A stretch of DNA of 64,000 bases from Stutzerimonas stutzeri (GCF_002890915.1 NZ_POUT01000002.1:310001-374000); one strand, 5' to 3'. Shown: positions 48,895 to 58,448, counted from the first letter of the stretch. Notes: generated by a model not told the origin, from the letters alone. Program-made: numbers and translations.

Positions 48895-49903
48895 CAATCG
48901 AGTCCAGACCAAGCTCAACAAGGTCGACAAGGCCGCCATCCTCCTGCTGTCGCTGGGCGAGACCGACGCGGCGCAGGTGCTGCGTCACCTCGGCCCGAAG
49001 GAGGTGCAGCGGGTCGGTACCGCCATGGCGCAGATGCGCAACATCCACCGCGAGCAGGTCGAGCGGGTGATGAGCGAATTCGTCGAGATCGTTGGCGACC
49101 AGACCAGCCTCGGCGTCGGCTCCGATGGCTACATCCGCAAGATGCTCACCCAGGCGCTGGGCGAGGACAAGGCCGGCGGCCTGATCGATCGCATCCTGCT
49201 CGGCGGCAATACCAGCGGCCTGGACAGCCTGAAGTGGATGGAGCCGCGCGCCGTGGCCGATGTGATCCGCTACGAACACCCGCAGATCCAGGCCATCGTG
49301 GTGGCCTATCTCGATCCGGACCAGGCCGGCGAGGTGCTGTCGCATTTCGACCACAAGGTGCGGCTGGATATCGTGCTGCGCGTGTCGTCGCTCAACACCG
49401 TGCAGCCGGCGGCGCTGAAGGAGCTGAACCTGATCCTCGAGAAGCAGTTCTCCGGCAGCACCAATACCAGCCGCGCCAGCCTCGGCGGGGTCAAGCGCGC
49501 CGCGGACATCATGAACTACCTCGACAGCTCCATCGAAGGCCAGCTGATGGACGCGATCCGCGAAGTCGACGAGGACCTTTCCGGGCAGATCGAGGACCTG
49601 ATGTTCGTCTTCGACAACCTGGCCGACATCGACGACCGCGGCATCCAGATCCTGCTGCGCGAAGTGTCCTCCGATGTGCTGGTGCTGGCGCTCAAGGGCG
49701 CCGACGAGGCCATCAAGGAAAAGGTCTTCAAGAACATGTCCAAGCGCGCCGGCGAATTGCTGCGCGACGACCTGGAAGCCAAGGGCCCGGTGCGCGTCAG
49801 CGATGTCGAGAATGCGCAGAAGGAAATCCTCACCATCGCCCGCCGCATGGCCGAGGCCGGGGAGATCGTCCTGGGCTCCAAGGGCGGCGAAGAGATGATC
49901 TAG
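48887..49903 (+). CDS. fliG: Flagellar motor switch protein FliG
   Basis: C-ring protein that interacts with the stator. The 338-residue protein has the N-terminal FliF-binding domain (KVDKAAILLLSLGE), the middle EHPQ motif, and a C-terminal charged helix with the torque residues near 290-310. Unusually it is not overlapped by fliH; a 297-base gap follows. Confidence 0.97.
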   Translation: MSDNRVQTKLNKVDKAAILLLSLGETDAAQVLRHLGPKEVQRVGTAMAQMRNIHREQVERVMSEFVEIVGDQTSLGVGSDGYIRKMLTQALGEDKAGGLIDRILLGGNTSGLDSLKWMEPRAVADVIRYEHPQIQAIVVAYLDPDQAGEVLSHFDHKVRLDIVLRVSSLNTVQPAALKELNLILEKQFSGSTNTSRASLGGVKRAADIMNYLDSSIEGQLMDAIREVDEDLSGQIEDLMFVFDNLADIDDRGIQILLREVSSDVLVLALKGADEAIKEKVFKNMSKRAGELLRDDLEAKGPVRVSDVENAQKEILTIARRMAEAGEIVLGSKGGEEMI

Positions 49904-50006
49904 AGGACCTGTTGCCGTTTTTTCTCTAACCGATTGATCTATGAGGAAAAGCTCGTTGTTGAGGCTCTGCCCCAGCACCGATGCTTAGCTTGCAGCACTC
50001 TCCCTT

Positions 50007-50082
50007 GTAGGAGCAGGCCATGTCTGCGGACAGGACCCTTCATCGGTATGGCTGCTTTTTCGCGGGCATGGCCCGCTCCTAC
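50007..50082. repeat. REP-type stem-loop in the fli cluster
   Basis: GTAGGAGCAGGCCATG pairs with CATGGCCCGCTCCTAC with one mismatch around a 44-base loop. Typical of pseudomonad GTAGGAGC repeats. Confidence 0.85.
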
Positions 50083-50132
50083 GTATGTGCAGAACTGAAA
50101 CGGGACCCGCCCTGCGTTTCGACCGCCTGGCC

Positions 50133-50160
50133 TTGCCATGAATTGTCATGGCAATAGAAT
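50133..50160 (+). promoter_or_regulatory. Possible fliHIJ promoter with operator-like palindrome
   Basis: TTGCCA (50133-50138), 16-bp spacer, TAGAAT (50155-50160). A perfect 9-bp inverted repeat TTGCCATGA-ATTG-TCATGGCAA covers the -35 and spacer, as an operator would. Start near 50167 gives a leader of about 34 nt. Confidence 0.45.
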
Positions 50161-50200
50161 CCACCTGCCGGTTCTTCAACGACTTCAATTCAGGAGCCCC

Positions 50201-50977
50201 ATGGCCAAGGAAAACCCCAGCGACGTGATCCGCGCGAAGGACGTCAACGTCTTCGATCGCTGGGCCCTGCCCAGTTTCGACCCGCAAGGCGAGGAGCAGG
50301 CGCTGCCGCCCGCGGACGTCGTGGAGGAGGTGGCCGAGGAGCCGGCACGCAGCGAGGACGTCCCGGTCGAGGAAGTCAAACCCTTGACGCTCGACGAGCT
50401 CGAGGCGATCCGCCAGCAGGCCTACAACGAAGGCTTCGCCACCGGCGAGAAGGACGGTTTCCACGCCGGCCAGCTCAAGGCCCGGCAGGAGGCCGACGCC
50501 GCGCTGGCGCCGCGTCTGGAGAGCCTGGAACGGCTGATGGGTCAGCTGCTCGACCCCATCGCCGAACAGGATCGCAACCTCGAACATGCCATGGCCACGC
50601 TGGTCAGCCATATCGCCCGCGAGGTGATCCAGCGCGACCTGCTGATCGATTCCGGGCAGATTCGCCAGGTGCTGCGCGAGGCGCTGAAGCTCTTGCCGAT
50701 GGGCGCCGACAATATCCATATCCATGTCAATCCGCAGGATTTCGAGCTGGTGAAGGCGCTGCGCGAGCGTCACGAAGAGTCCTGGCGGATTCTCGAGGAC
50801 GCCAGCCTGCTGCCCGGCGGCTGCCGGATCGAGACCGAACACAGCCGTATCGACGCCAGCATCGAGACGCGTCTCGACCAGGCGATCAAGCAGCTGTTCG
50901 AGCAGCAGCGCGAGAACGCCACCCATCCGCCGGCGGCTGACCTGGACATCGACCTGGATGCCGCCGATGCGCCTTGA
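50201..50977 (+). CDS. fliH: Flagellar export ATPase regulator FliH
   Basis: Binds the FliI ATPase and links it to the C ring. The 258-residue protein has an acidic N-terminal half and the typical FliH/HrpE C-terminal domain ([29 protein letters not shown]). The ATG follows CAGGAG by 6 bases. It overlaps fliI. Confidence 0.94.
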   Translation: MAKENPSDVIRAKDVNVFDRWALPSFDPQGEEQALPPADVVEEVAEEPARSEDVPVEEVKPLTLDELEAIRQQAYNEGFATGEKDGFHAGQLKARQEADAALAPRLESLERLMGQLLDPIAEQDRNLEHAMATLVSHIAREVIQRDLLIDSGQIRQVLREALKLLPMGADNIHIHVNPQDFELVKALRERHEESWRILEDASLLPGGCRIETEHSRIDASIETRLDQAIKQLFEQQRENATHPPAADLDIDLDAADAP

Positions 50978-52325
50978 ACGGGTCAGCTTCGCCAAGCGTT
51001 TCGAAACCTACCGCGGGGCGATCAAGCTGCCCAGCCAGCCGATACTCGAAGGCCGGCTGCTGCGCATGGTCGGGCTGACGCTGGAGGCCGAGGGGCTGCG
51101 CGCCGCCGTCGGCAGCCGCTGCATGGTGATCAACGACGACAGCTATCAGCCCTCCCAGGTCGAGGCCGAGGTGATGGGCTTTGCCAGCGGCAAGCTTTAC
51201 CTGATGCCGGTCGGCAGCCTGGCCGGCATCGCCCCCGGCGCTCGCGTGGTGCCCTTGCCCAATACCGGTCGGCTGCCGATGGGCATGTCCATGCTCGGTC
51301 GCGTGCTCGACGGTGCCGGCCGGGCGCTGGACGGTAAGGGCGGGATGAGGGCCGAGGACTGGGTGCCGATGGACGGGCCGGTGATCAACCCGCTCAAGCG
51401 CCATCCGATCAGCGAGCCGCTGGACGTGGGTATCCGCAGCATCAACGGTCTGCTCACCGTCGGCCGCGGCCAGCGCCTGGGCCTGTTCGCCGGCACCGGC
51501 GTCGGCAAGTCGGTGCTGCTGGGGATGATGACGCGCTTCACCGAGGCCGACATCATCGTCGTCGGGCTGATCGGCGAGCGCGGCCGCGAGGTCAAGGAAT
51601 TCATCGAGCACATCCTCGGTGAGGAAAGCATCAAGCGCTCGGTGGTGGTCGCCTCGCCGGCCGACGAGGCGCCGCTGATGCGCCTGCGTGCGGCGATGTA
51701 CTGCACGCGCATCGCCGAATATTTCCGCGACAAGGGCAAGAACGTCCTGCTGCTGATGGATTCGCTGACGCGCTTCGCCCAGGCCCAGCGCGAGATCGCC
51801 CTGGCCATCGGCGAGCCGCCGGCGACCAAGGGCTACCCTCCATCGGTGTTCGCCAAGCTGCCGGCGCTGGTCGAGCGTGCCGGTAACGCCGAGCAGGGCG
51901 GCGGCTCGATCACCGCCTTCTACACCGTGCTGTCGGAGGGCGACGACCAGCAGGACCCGATCGCCGATGCCGCCCGCGGCGTGCTCGATGGCCATATCGT
52001 GTTGTCGCGCCGCCTCGCCGAGGAGGGGCACTACCCGGCCATCGACATCGAGGCGTCCATCAGCCGGGTCATGCCGCAAGTGGTCAGCGCCGAGCACGTA
52101 CGCGCCTCGCAGCGCTTCAAGCAGCTCTGGTCGCGCTACCAGCAGAGCCGCGACCTGATCAGTGTCGGCGCCTATGTGCCGGGCGGCGATCCGGAAACCG
52201 ACCTGGCCATCGCCCGCCAGGCCGAGATGGTCGGCTACCTGCGCCAGGGCCTCGACGAAAGCGAGGACCTCGGCCACAGCGCTGCGCAACTGGCCGCGGT
52301 GTTCGCCCCCCGGCAAGGCGGCTAA
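50967..52325 (+). CDS. fliI: Flagellum-specific ATP synthase FliI
   Basis: Hexameric ATPase energising flagellar export. The 452-residue protein has the Walker A loop GTGVGKS near residues 176-182, Walker B in [13 protein letters not shown], and the export-specific block [22 protein letters not shown] is chosen by family N-termini; an ATG 9 bases upstream is an alternative. The start overlaps fliH. Confidence 0.96.
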   Translation: MRLERVSFAKRFETYRGAIKLPSQPILEGRLLRMVGLTLEAEGLRAAVGSRCMVINDDSYQPSQVEAEVMGFASGKLYLMPVGSLAGIAPGARVVPLPNTGRLPMGMSMLGRVLDGAGRALDGKGGMRAEDWVPMDGPVINPLKRHPISEPLDVGIRSINGLLTVGRGQRLGLFAGTGVGKSVLLGMMTRFTEADIIVVGLIGERGREVKEFIEHILGEESIKRSVVVASPADEAPLMRLRAAMYCTRIAEYFRDKGKNVLLLMDSLTRFAQAQREIALAIGEPPATKGYPPSVFAKLPALVERAGNAEQGGGSITAFYTVLSEGDDQQDPIADAARGVLDGHIVLSRRLAEEGHYPAIDIEASISRVMPQVVSAEHVRASQRFKQLWSRYQQSRDLISVGAYVPGGDPETDLAIARQAEMVGYLRQGLDESEDLGHSAAQLAAVFAPRQGG

Positions 52326-52328
52326 GCG

Positions 52329-52781
52329 ATGGCGCCCAGCCGTGCCGCGCGCCTGGCGCCGGTGATCGAGATGGCCGAACGCGCCGAGCGCGAGGCGGCG
52401 CGGCTGCTCGGCCAGGGTCAGATGCAGCTGGCCCAGGCCGAGGCCAAGCTCGGCGAGCTGGAACAGTATTTCAGCGACTACCAGCAACAATGGCTGCAGC
52501 AAGGCAGCCAGGGCGTCTCCGGCCAGTGGTTGATGAACTACCAGCGCTTTCTTTCCCAGCTCGAATCGGCCATCGGCCAGCAGCAGCGCAGCGTCAACTG
52601 GTATCGCGACAACCTGCTCAAGCTGCGCGAGCAGTGGCGCCAACGCCATGCGCGGGTGGAGGGGCTGAGCAAACTGGTGGAGGGTTATCTGCGCGAGGCG
52701 CGGATCGCCGCCGACAAGCGCGAGCAGAAGCTGCTCGACGAATTCGCCCAGCGTCTGGCCGGCCGGCCGCGGGATTCCTGA
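52329..52781 (+). CDS. fliJ: Flagellar export chaperone FliJ
   Basis: Coiled-coil central stalk of the export ATPase. The 150-residue protein is helical throughout, with heptad-like patterns from about residue 10 to 140. It starts 3 bases after the fliI stop. Low sequence conservation is normal for FliJ; position makes the call. Confidence 0.9.
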   Translation: MAPSRAARLAPVIEMAERAEREAARLLGQGQMQLAQAEAKLGELEQYFSDYQQQWLQQGSQGVSGQWLMNYQRFLSQLESAIGQQQRSVNWYRDNLLKLREQWRQRHARVEGLSKLVEGYLREARIAADKREQKLLDEFAQRLAGRPRDS

Positions 52782-52994
52782 GTGGTCCCTGGCGGCTACG
52801 GGTCGGATTGAATGCTTGCCGCGCCGCTGCTTGAATGCTAAATCTTCACCCACTTCAACGCTGTTGAATGGTCGCCCGGTCCGCCAGCGAGGCTCTTCCG
52901 TCGCTCAGCCGGTGTTGCGGCTGTTCTCGTCGCATGTCCGCGATGCCTGCCGTTCAGGCGACCGTTCAAGACGTTCCGGATCAGGGAGTGCCAC

Positions 52995-53300
52995 ATGACC
53001 ATTACTTCGCAGCCTTCGGCGGATGGGCGGGAGCTGACCATCGCCATCAGCGGGCGCTTCGACTTCAATGCGCACCAGGCCTTCCGCGACGCCTACCAGC
53101 GGCAGGACGTGACGCCGCAGCGCTACGTGGTCGACCTGCAGGGCGCTACCTATCTGGACAGTTCGGCACTCGGCATGCTGCTCCTGCTGCGTGACCATGC
53201 CGGCGGCGACGAGGCCGATATCCGCCTGCTCAACTGCAATGCGGATGTACGCAAGATTCTCTCGGTATCCAATTTCGAACAGTTGTTCGCGATCGCCTGA
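52995..53300 (+). CDS. hsbA: STAS anti-sigma-factor antagonist HsbA
   Basis: A 101-residue STAS protein. The phosphorylation serine is Ser56 in TYLDSSALGML, the residue reported for P. aeruginosa HsbA. In that species unphosphorylated HsbA binds FlgM, releasing FliA for flagellar genes, and phosphorylated HsbA activates the cyclase HsbD. The ATG follows CAGGGAG. The next gene starts 1 base after the stop and encodes its kinase/phosphatase. Confidence 0.88.
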   Translation: MTITSQPSADGRELTIAISGRFDFNAHQAFRDAYQRQDVTPQRYVVDLQGATYLDSSALGMLLLLRDHAGGDEADIRLLNCNADVRKILSVSNFEQLFAIA

Positions 53301-53301
53301 G

Positions 53302-54993
53302 ATGCCGAGACGGCTGACGATCCTGATCGCCGAGGACAGCCCGGTCGATCGGATGCTGCTCTCCACCATCGTCTCCCGCCAGGGCCATCGGGTGCTCACC
53401 GCGGCCGACGGCATGCAGGCCGTGGCGCTGTTCACCCAGGAGCGGCCGCAGTTGGTGCTGATGGACGCCCTGATGCCGGTGATGGACGGCATGGAGGCCG
53501 CGCGGCGGATCAAGCAACTGGCCGGCGACGAGCTGGTGCCGATCATCTTTCTCACCTCGCTGAGCGAAAACCAGGCGCTGGTCGATTGCCTGGAGGCGGG
53601 GGGCGACGACTTCATCGCCAAGCCCTACAACCCGATCATCCTCGAGGCCAAGATCCAGGCGATGCATCGCCTGCGCCGCCTGCAGGCCACGGTGCTCGCG
53701 CAGCGCGACCTGATCGCGCGACGCAACAAGCAACTGCTCGACGAGCACAGCGCGGCGAAGGCGATCTTCGACAAGGTAGCCCATGCCGGTTGCCTGAACG
53801 CACCGAACATCCGTTATCGGCAGTCGCCGCGCGCGCTGTTCAATGGCGACCTGCTGCTGGCCGCGCAGGCGCCGGCGGGGCAGACGTTCGTGCTGCTCGG
53901 CGATTTCACCGGCCATGGCCTGCCGGCGGCGATCGGCGCCATGCCGTTGGCGGAGACCTTCTACGGCATGGCCGCCAAGGGGCATTCGAGCAGCGACATC
54001 CTTCGCGAGATGAATGCCAAGCTCAAGCAGATCCTGCCGGTGGAAATGTTCTGCTGCGCGACGCTGCTGGACATCGATCCCCTGCAGGGCGCGCTGCGGG
54101 TCTGGAATGGTGGTCTGCCGGACGGCTATCTGCTGAGCGCCGATGGCCGCCGCACGCCGCTGGGGTCCCGGCACCTGCCCCTCGGGGTCTTGTCCGCGGC
54201 GATCTTCGACGACACCTGCGAGCACTTCCCGCTTGTGCTTGGCGATCGCTTGCTGTTGCTGTCCGATGGCGTGATCGAGAGCCGCAACGCCCAGGACGAG
54301 CTGTTCGGCGAACAGCGGCTGTTGGCGCTGCTGGATGCCAATGACGATCCGGCGCTGCTGTTCGATGAGATCGAGCAGGCGCTGCTGGCTTTCCACGGGC
54401 AGGCGCAGGACGACCTCAGCCTGATCGAGGTGAGCCTGGACGAAGCGGGGGCGGGCACCGCGTTGCCGGCTCCGGCGATCGCCCACCGATCGCCCCCGAT
54501 CGACTGGTCGGCGCAATTCGAATTGCGTGCCGAAAGCCTGCGCTGCAGCAATCCATTGCCGTTCCTGCTGCAGCTGCTGTTGCAGGTCAGCCCGCTGCGA
54601 CCGCGTGCCGGGGCGATCTACACCGTGTTGGGCGAGTTGTATTCCAATGCGCTGGAGCATGGCGTGCTCGCTCTCGATTCGGCGCTCAAGTGCGATGCCG
54701 AGGGCTTCCAGCGCTACTACGAGTTGCGCCGGCAACGTCTGCAGCAATTGGCCGATGGCTACATCCGCCTGGAACTGGGCATCAAGGCCAACGCCGGAGG
54801 CGGGCGGCTGCGCATCGCCATCAGCGACAGCGGTACCGGTTTCGACGTGGCCCGCGCGCTGCAAGCGCGGCATTGCGGCCAGTGCCTCAGCGGCCGGGGG
54901 CTGCACCTGGTGCGCCAATTGAGCGACGAATTCGCCTGGCAGGCGGACGGACGTGGCCTGAGCGTGGAGTTCGCGTGGGTGGCTGAGGCATAA
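53302..54993 (+). CDS. hsbR: Response regulator-PP2C phosphatase-serine kinase HsbR
   Basis: A 563-residue three-domain protein. The receiver domain (residues 1-125) has Asp55 as phospho-acceptor and a Lys in FIAKPYNP. A SpoIIE-type PP2C domain follows (about 170-385: GDFTGHGLPA, LSDGVIESRN), then a HATPase-type kinase domain (about 410-560: ELYSNALEHG, ISDSGTGFDV). This architecture is that of HsbR, which sets HsbA phosphorylation. It starts directly after hsbA and precedes hptB. Confidence 0.9.
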   Translation: MPRRLTILIAEDSPVDRMLLSTIVSRQGHRVLTAADGMQAVALFTQERPQLVLMDALMPVMDGMEAARRIKQLAGDELVPIIFLTSLSENQALVDCLEAGGDDFIAKPYNPIILEAKIQAMHRLRRLQATVLAQRDLIARRNKQLLDEHSAAKAIFDKVAHAGCLNAPNIRYRQSPRALFNGDLLLAAQAPAGQTFVLLGDFTGHGLPAAIGAMPLAETFYGMAAKGHSSSDILREMNAKLKQILPVEMFCCATLLDIDPLQGALRVWNGGLPDGYLLSADGRRTPLGSRHLPLGVLSAAIFDDTCEHFPLVLGDRLLLLSDGVIESRNAQDELFGEQRLLALLDANDDPALLFDEIEQALLAFHGQAQDDLSLIEVSLDEAGAGTALPAPAIAHRSPPIDWSAQFELRAESLRCSNPLPFLLQLLLQVSPLRPRAGAIYTVLGELYSNALEHGVLALDSALKCDAEGFQRYYELRRQRLQQLADGYIRLELGIKANAGGGRLRIAISDSGTGFDVARALQARHCGQCLSGRGLHLVRQLSDEFAWQADGRGLSVEFAWVAEA

Positions 54994-55021
54994 TCCAGCG
55001 CTTTGATCCAGGAGTGGTCCG

Positions 55022-55372
55022 GTGTCCAATGCTCATCTCGACAGTGCCGTGCTAGCTACGCTGCAGGACGTGATGGAGAGCGAGTATCCGGTGCTGCTGG
55101 ATACCTTCCTGGCGGATTCCGAAGAGCGCGTCCGTCTGCTCAAGCGCGCCTGGCGGGCCGGAGAGGCCGAGACGCTGCGCCAGGCCGCCCACAGCTTCAA
55201 GGGCAGTTGCAGCAACATGGGCGCCACGCTGCTGGCCGAGCTCTGTCGCGAGCTGGAAGACCTCGCCCGGCGGGAACAGCTGGACCACGCGCCGGTTCTG
55301 ATCGAATCCATCGAACGTGAATTCGCCATCATCGGCATCCTCTTCAGGGCCGAACGACAGCGCCACGGCTAG
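55022..55372 (+). CDS. hptB: Histidine phosphotransfer protein HptB
   Basis: A 116-residue single-domain Hpt protein. The phospho-accepting His57 lies in AAHSFKGSCSNMGA. In P. aeruginosa HptB relays phosphate from several hybrid kinases to HsbR. The GTG start follows a GAGTGG site; the gene is 28 bases after hsbR. The order hsbA-hsbR-hptB is the same as in P. aeruginosa, but there it is in the flgM region. Confidence 0.9.
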   Translation: MSNAHLDSAVLATLQDVMESEYPVLLDTFLADSEERVRLLKRAWRAGEAETLRQAAHSFKGSCSNMGATLLAELCRELEDLARREQLDHAPVLIESIEREFAIIGILFRAERQRHG

Positions 55373-55409
55373 GCGGAGACGGCCCAGACGAATCTTTGGC
55401 GTCGGGCGC

Positions 55410-55425
55410 TGGCCCGGAACTTGCT
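55410..55425 (+). promoter_or_regulatory. RpoN promoter of fliK
   Basis: TGGCCCG-N4-TTGCT with the GG and GC 12 bases apart, 53 bases before the fliK ATG. Confidence 0.78.
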
Positions 55426-55462
55426 CAGCTATCGTCACGATTCATCCGCAGTGGAATGACCC

Positions 55463-56692
55463 ATGGCTGTTTCCCCCGATTTGCTGTTGAAGACTCCCTC
55501 TGTCGACGTGCGCCCCAAGGCTGCGGCCAAGGCGCCGGAGGCTCCGCGCGAAGCGCGGGATGGCGCGGGCTCCAGCTTCTCCGACGTCTATGCCAGGGAG
55601 CGCCAGGCCAAGCCCGCCGAGCGGCCGGCGGCGCGGGACGATGCCCGGCGCGACAAGGCCGTGGACGACAAGGCGCCACGGGATGCGACGGAAACGGTCG
55701 ATGACGAAAAGCCGGCGGTTGCCGAAAGTGGCAATGCCTTGCCGCCCGAAGAACTGCCGGACGACGCGCCGCAGGGCGACGACCCGCTGCTGATGTTCGG
55801 CCTGGGCGGGCAGTTCCTGCCCGAAGAGCCTCCCCAGGATGGTCAGGTGCCGGGCGAGACGCTGCTCTCGGGCCTGTCGGTCATGCAACAGGTCAGCGTC
55901 GAGGGCGAAGAATCGGCAGCGGACGACTTGCTCGGTGGGTTGCGCCGGGCCAGCGATCCCCAGCTCGCCTTGCAGGAAGCTGCGCAGAAATCCGAGGTGG
56001 CGCAACCCTCCGAGCAGAAGCGGTTGGAAGCCGGTGACGATTTCGCCAGCATGCTGGCTGGCGTCGAGGTGGCGGAAGAAGGCGAGCCTGAGTTCGAACT
56101 GGATCTGGAGCTGCTGGAGGGCATCGAGGCCTCCAAAGGCAGCCGCGCCGCCGACATGGGCGAGTCGCCTTCGGCACGGCCCAATCCGCTGAGCCAGGCG
56201 ATCGCCCAGCAGGTGCAGCAGGCCGCGCGACCGACGCTGGTCCCGGGGCAGCCGGTGCAGATGCAGCAGACGGGTTGGAGCGAGGCGGTGGTCGACCGGG
56301 TGATGTGGCTGTCCAGCCAGAACCTCAAGTCCGCCGAGATCCAGCTCGATCCCGCGGAGCTCGGGCGCATGGAAGTGCGTATCGAGATGAACAAGGACCA
56401 GACCCAGGTCACCTTCCTCAGCCCCCATGCCGGCGTGCGTGACGCGCTGGAAGGGCAGATGGTGCGCCTGCGCGAGATGTTCAGCCAGCAGGGCATGAAC
56501 CTGGTGGACGTCAACGTCTCCGACCAGTCGCTGGCGCGCGGCTGGCAGGGCGGCGGCGAGGGCCAGCCTTCACGCAACGGGTTCTCGGGCGAGACGGCCG
56601 ATGCGGGCGACGAGGAGCTGCGCCTGGGTGTGGTGGAAGTGTCCGGCAACCGGACATCTGGCGACCGCGGGCTGGTGGACTATTACGCCTGA
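55463..56692 (+). CDS. fliK: Flagellar hook-length control protein FliK
   Basis: Measures hook length and switches export specificity through FlhB. The 409-residue protein has a poorly conserved acidic N-terminal half and the C-terminal Flg_hook domain (about residues 265-355: LDPAELGRMEVRIEM, VRLREMFSQQGMNL). Its N-terminal variability is usual. Confidence 0.92.
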   Translation: MAVSPDLLLKTPSVDVRPKAAAKAPEAPREARDGAGSSFSDVYARERQAKPAERPAARDDARRDKAVDDKAPRDATETVDDEKPAVAESGNALPPEELPDDAPQGDDPLLMFGLGGQFLPEEPPQDGQVPGETLLSGLSVMQQVSVEGEESAADDLLGGLRRASDPQLALQEAAQKSEVAQPSEQKRLEAGDDFASMLAGVEVAEEGEPEFELDLELLEGIEASKGSRAADMGESPSARPNPLSQAIAQQVQQAARPTLVPGQPVQMQQTGWSEAVVDRVMWLSSQNLKSAEIQLDPAELGRMEVRIEMNKDQTQVTFLSPHAGVRDALEGQMVRLREMFSQQGMNLVDVNVSDQSLARGWQGGGEGQPSRNGFSGETADAGDEELRLGVVEVSGNRTSGDRGLVDYYA

Positions 56693-56861
56693 TTGGAGCC
56701 ATCGCCTGAACGGCCGGCAGGCTCCCGTGCCGGTTTTCCGCCGCTGATCGCTTCGCTGCAGACCGTTCGGCTGCGCCGAAGCGATCCTGTCTTTGCCTCA
56801 CTATACGCTTTTTCGTGACGGCTTCCGCGCGTTTACTGCCGATGGCCGCTGCCCGATACTT

Positions 56862-56877
56862 TGGCACAGCTGTTGCT
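56862..56877 (+). promoter_or_regulatory. RpoN promoter of the fliL operon
   Basis: TGGCACA-N4-TTGCT with the GG and GC 12 bases apart, 65 bases before the fliL ATG. A 234-base gap separates fliK and fliL; the rest holds a GAAGCGATC inverted pattern and nothing else supported. Confidence 0.82.
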
Positions 56878-56926
56878 CCTAACTCCTTGAAGCGGGAAGA
56901 AACGCAGACGATGACGGATATTTGGC

Positions 56927-57463
56927 ATGGCTAAGAAACAGGCTCCACCGCCGCTGACTTCGGCGGGCCCGGAAGACGCAGGCGGTGGCAAGAGCCGGCT
57001 GAAACTCATCCTGGCGATCGTGGTCGCCATGTTGTTGGCCGTCGGATTGTCCATCGGCGGTACCCTGTATTTCATGAACAAGGGCGAGGGCCTGGAGGGC
57101 GGCAAGCCGGACGACGCCGCGGCGTCCATGCCGGCGGGCAAGCAGCCGGCGATCTATGAGGTGCTGATGCCGGCCTTCGTGGTCAATTTCAGCCACAATG
57201 GACGGCAGCGCTACATGCAGGTCGGTATCGCCTTGATGTCGCGGGACCAGTCGGCGCTGGACGCGCTGAAGGTGCACATGCCGCTGCTGCGCAACCGCCT
57301 GGTGATGCTGTTCTCCAGCCAGGACTTCGAGGCGCTGAAGACGCCGGTAGGCAAGGAAATGCTGCGTCAGCAGGCGACTGCCAGCGTGCAGGAGCTGGCG
57401 CAGAAGGAAATTGGCAAACTTGCCGTCGAGCAAGTGCTTTTCACCAACTTCGTATTGCAATAG
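56927..57463 (+). CDS. fliL: Flagellar basal body protein FliL
   Basis: Inner-membrane protein that associates with the stators. The 178-residue protein has one helix (about residues 29-48, LILAIVVAMLLAVGLSIGG) and the periplasmic FliL domain ending in VLFTNFVLQ. It starts the fliLMNOPQR-flhB run. Confidence 0.95.
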   Translation: MAKKQAPPPLTSAGPEDAGGGKSRLKLILAIVVAMLLAVGLSIGGTLYFMNKGEGLEGGKPDDAAASMPAGKQPAIYEVLMPAFVVNFSHNGRQRYMQVGIALMSRDQSALDALKVHMPLLRNRLVMLFSSQDFEALKTPVGKEMLRQQATASVQELAQKEIGKLAVEQVLFTNFVLQ

Positions 57464-57476
57464 AAGGCTGCCGCAG

Positions 57477-58448
57477 ATGGCTGTTCAAGACCTGCTCTCG
57501 CAAGACGAGATCGATGCGCTCCTGCATGGGGTCGACGACGGTCTGGTGGATACCGAAAGCGATTCCGACCCGGGGTCCATCAAGAGCTACGACCTGACCA
57601 GCCAGGACCGTATCGTCCGCGGGCGCATGCCCACGCTGGAAATGATCAACGAGCGTTTCGCCCGCTACACCCGCATCAGCATGTTCAACCTGCTGCGGCG
57701 CTCGGCCGATGTGTCGGTGGGCGGCGTGCAGGTGATGAAGTTCGGCGAGTACGTCCATTCGCTCTACGTGCCCACCAGCCTCAACCTGGTGAAGATGAAG
57801 CCGCTGCGCGGCACCGCGCTGTTCATCCTCGATGCCAAGCTGGTGTTCAAGCTGGTGGACAACTTCTTCGGCGGCGACGGGCGGCACGCCAAGATCGAGG
57901 GCCGCGAATTCACTCCGACCGAGCTGCGCGTGGTGCGCATGGTGCTCGACCAGGCCTTCGCCGACCTCAAGGAAGCGTGGCACGCGGTGCTGGACGTCAA
58001 CTTCGAGTACGTCAACTCGGAAGTGAACCCGGCGCTGGCCAACATCGTCAGCCCCAGCGAGGTGGTGGTGGTCTCCACCTTCCACATCGAGCTGGACAGC
58101 GGCGGCGGCGACCTGCACGTGACCATGCCCTATTCGATGATCGAGCCGATCCGCGAGATGCTCGACGCCGGCTTCCAGTCGGACGTCAGCGACCAGGACG
58201 AGCGCTGGGTCAAGGCCCTGCGCGAGGACATCCTCGACGTCAACGTGCCGCTGGGCGCGACGGTGGTGCGTCGGCAGCTCAAGCTGCGCGACATTCTCAA
58301 CATGCAGCCGGGCGACGTGATTCCGGTGGAAATGCCGGAAGACATGATCATGCGCGCCAATGGCATGCCGGCCTTCAAGGTCAAGCTGGGGGCCCACAAG
58401 GGCAACCTGGCGCTGCAGGTGCTGGAGCCCGTGGTCCGTCCACGTTGA
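57477..58448 (+). CDS. fliM: Flagellar motor switch protein FliM
   Basis: C-ring protein that binds CheY-P. The 323-residue protein opens with the CheY-binding LLSQDEIDALL motif, has the GGxG signature region in the middle domain, and a C-terminal SpoA domain (about 250-320). The ATG lies 13 bases after the fliL stop; upstream frame is a shadow. Confidence 0.97.
   Translation: MAVQDLLSQDEIDALLHGVDDGLVDTESDSDPGSIKSYDLTSQDRIVRGRMPTLEMINERFARYTRISMFNLLRRSADVSVGGVQVMKFGEYVHSLYVPTSLNLVKMKPLRGTALFILDAKLVFKLVDNFFGGDGRHAKIEGREFTPTELRVVRMVLDQAFADLKEAWHAVLDVNFEYVNSEVNPALANIVSPSEVVVVSTFHIELDSGGGDLHVTMPYSMIEPIREMLDAGFQSDVSDQDERWVKALREDILDVNVPLGATVVRRQLKLRDILNMQPGDVIPVEMPEDMIMRANGMPAFKVKLGAHKGNLALQVLEPVVRPR

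Larger units (their letters stand above)
49904..50200. other. Gap between fliG and fliH
   Basis: Normally these genes are tightly packed. This gap holds a short region after fliG with TTTTTT at about 49917, a REP-type stem-loop (50007-50082), and a promoter-like palindrome (50133-50160). No gene is supported. Confidence 0.75.

Noticed and set aside
50886-52853. A minus-strand open frame of about 650 codons opposite fliI-fliJ
   Set aside because: A shadow of the fliI and fliJ codons with no domain similarity.
52782-52994. An RpoN or FliA promoter directly before hsbA
   Set aside because: A TTCAAG is present near 52965, but no GCCGATAA partner, and no correctly spaced GG/GC pair for RpoN was found.
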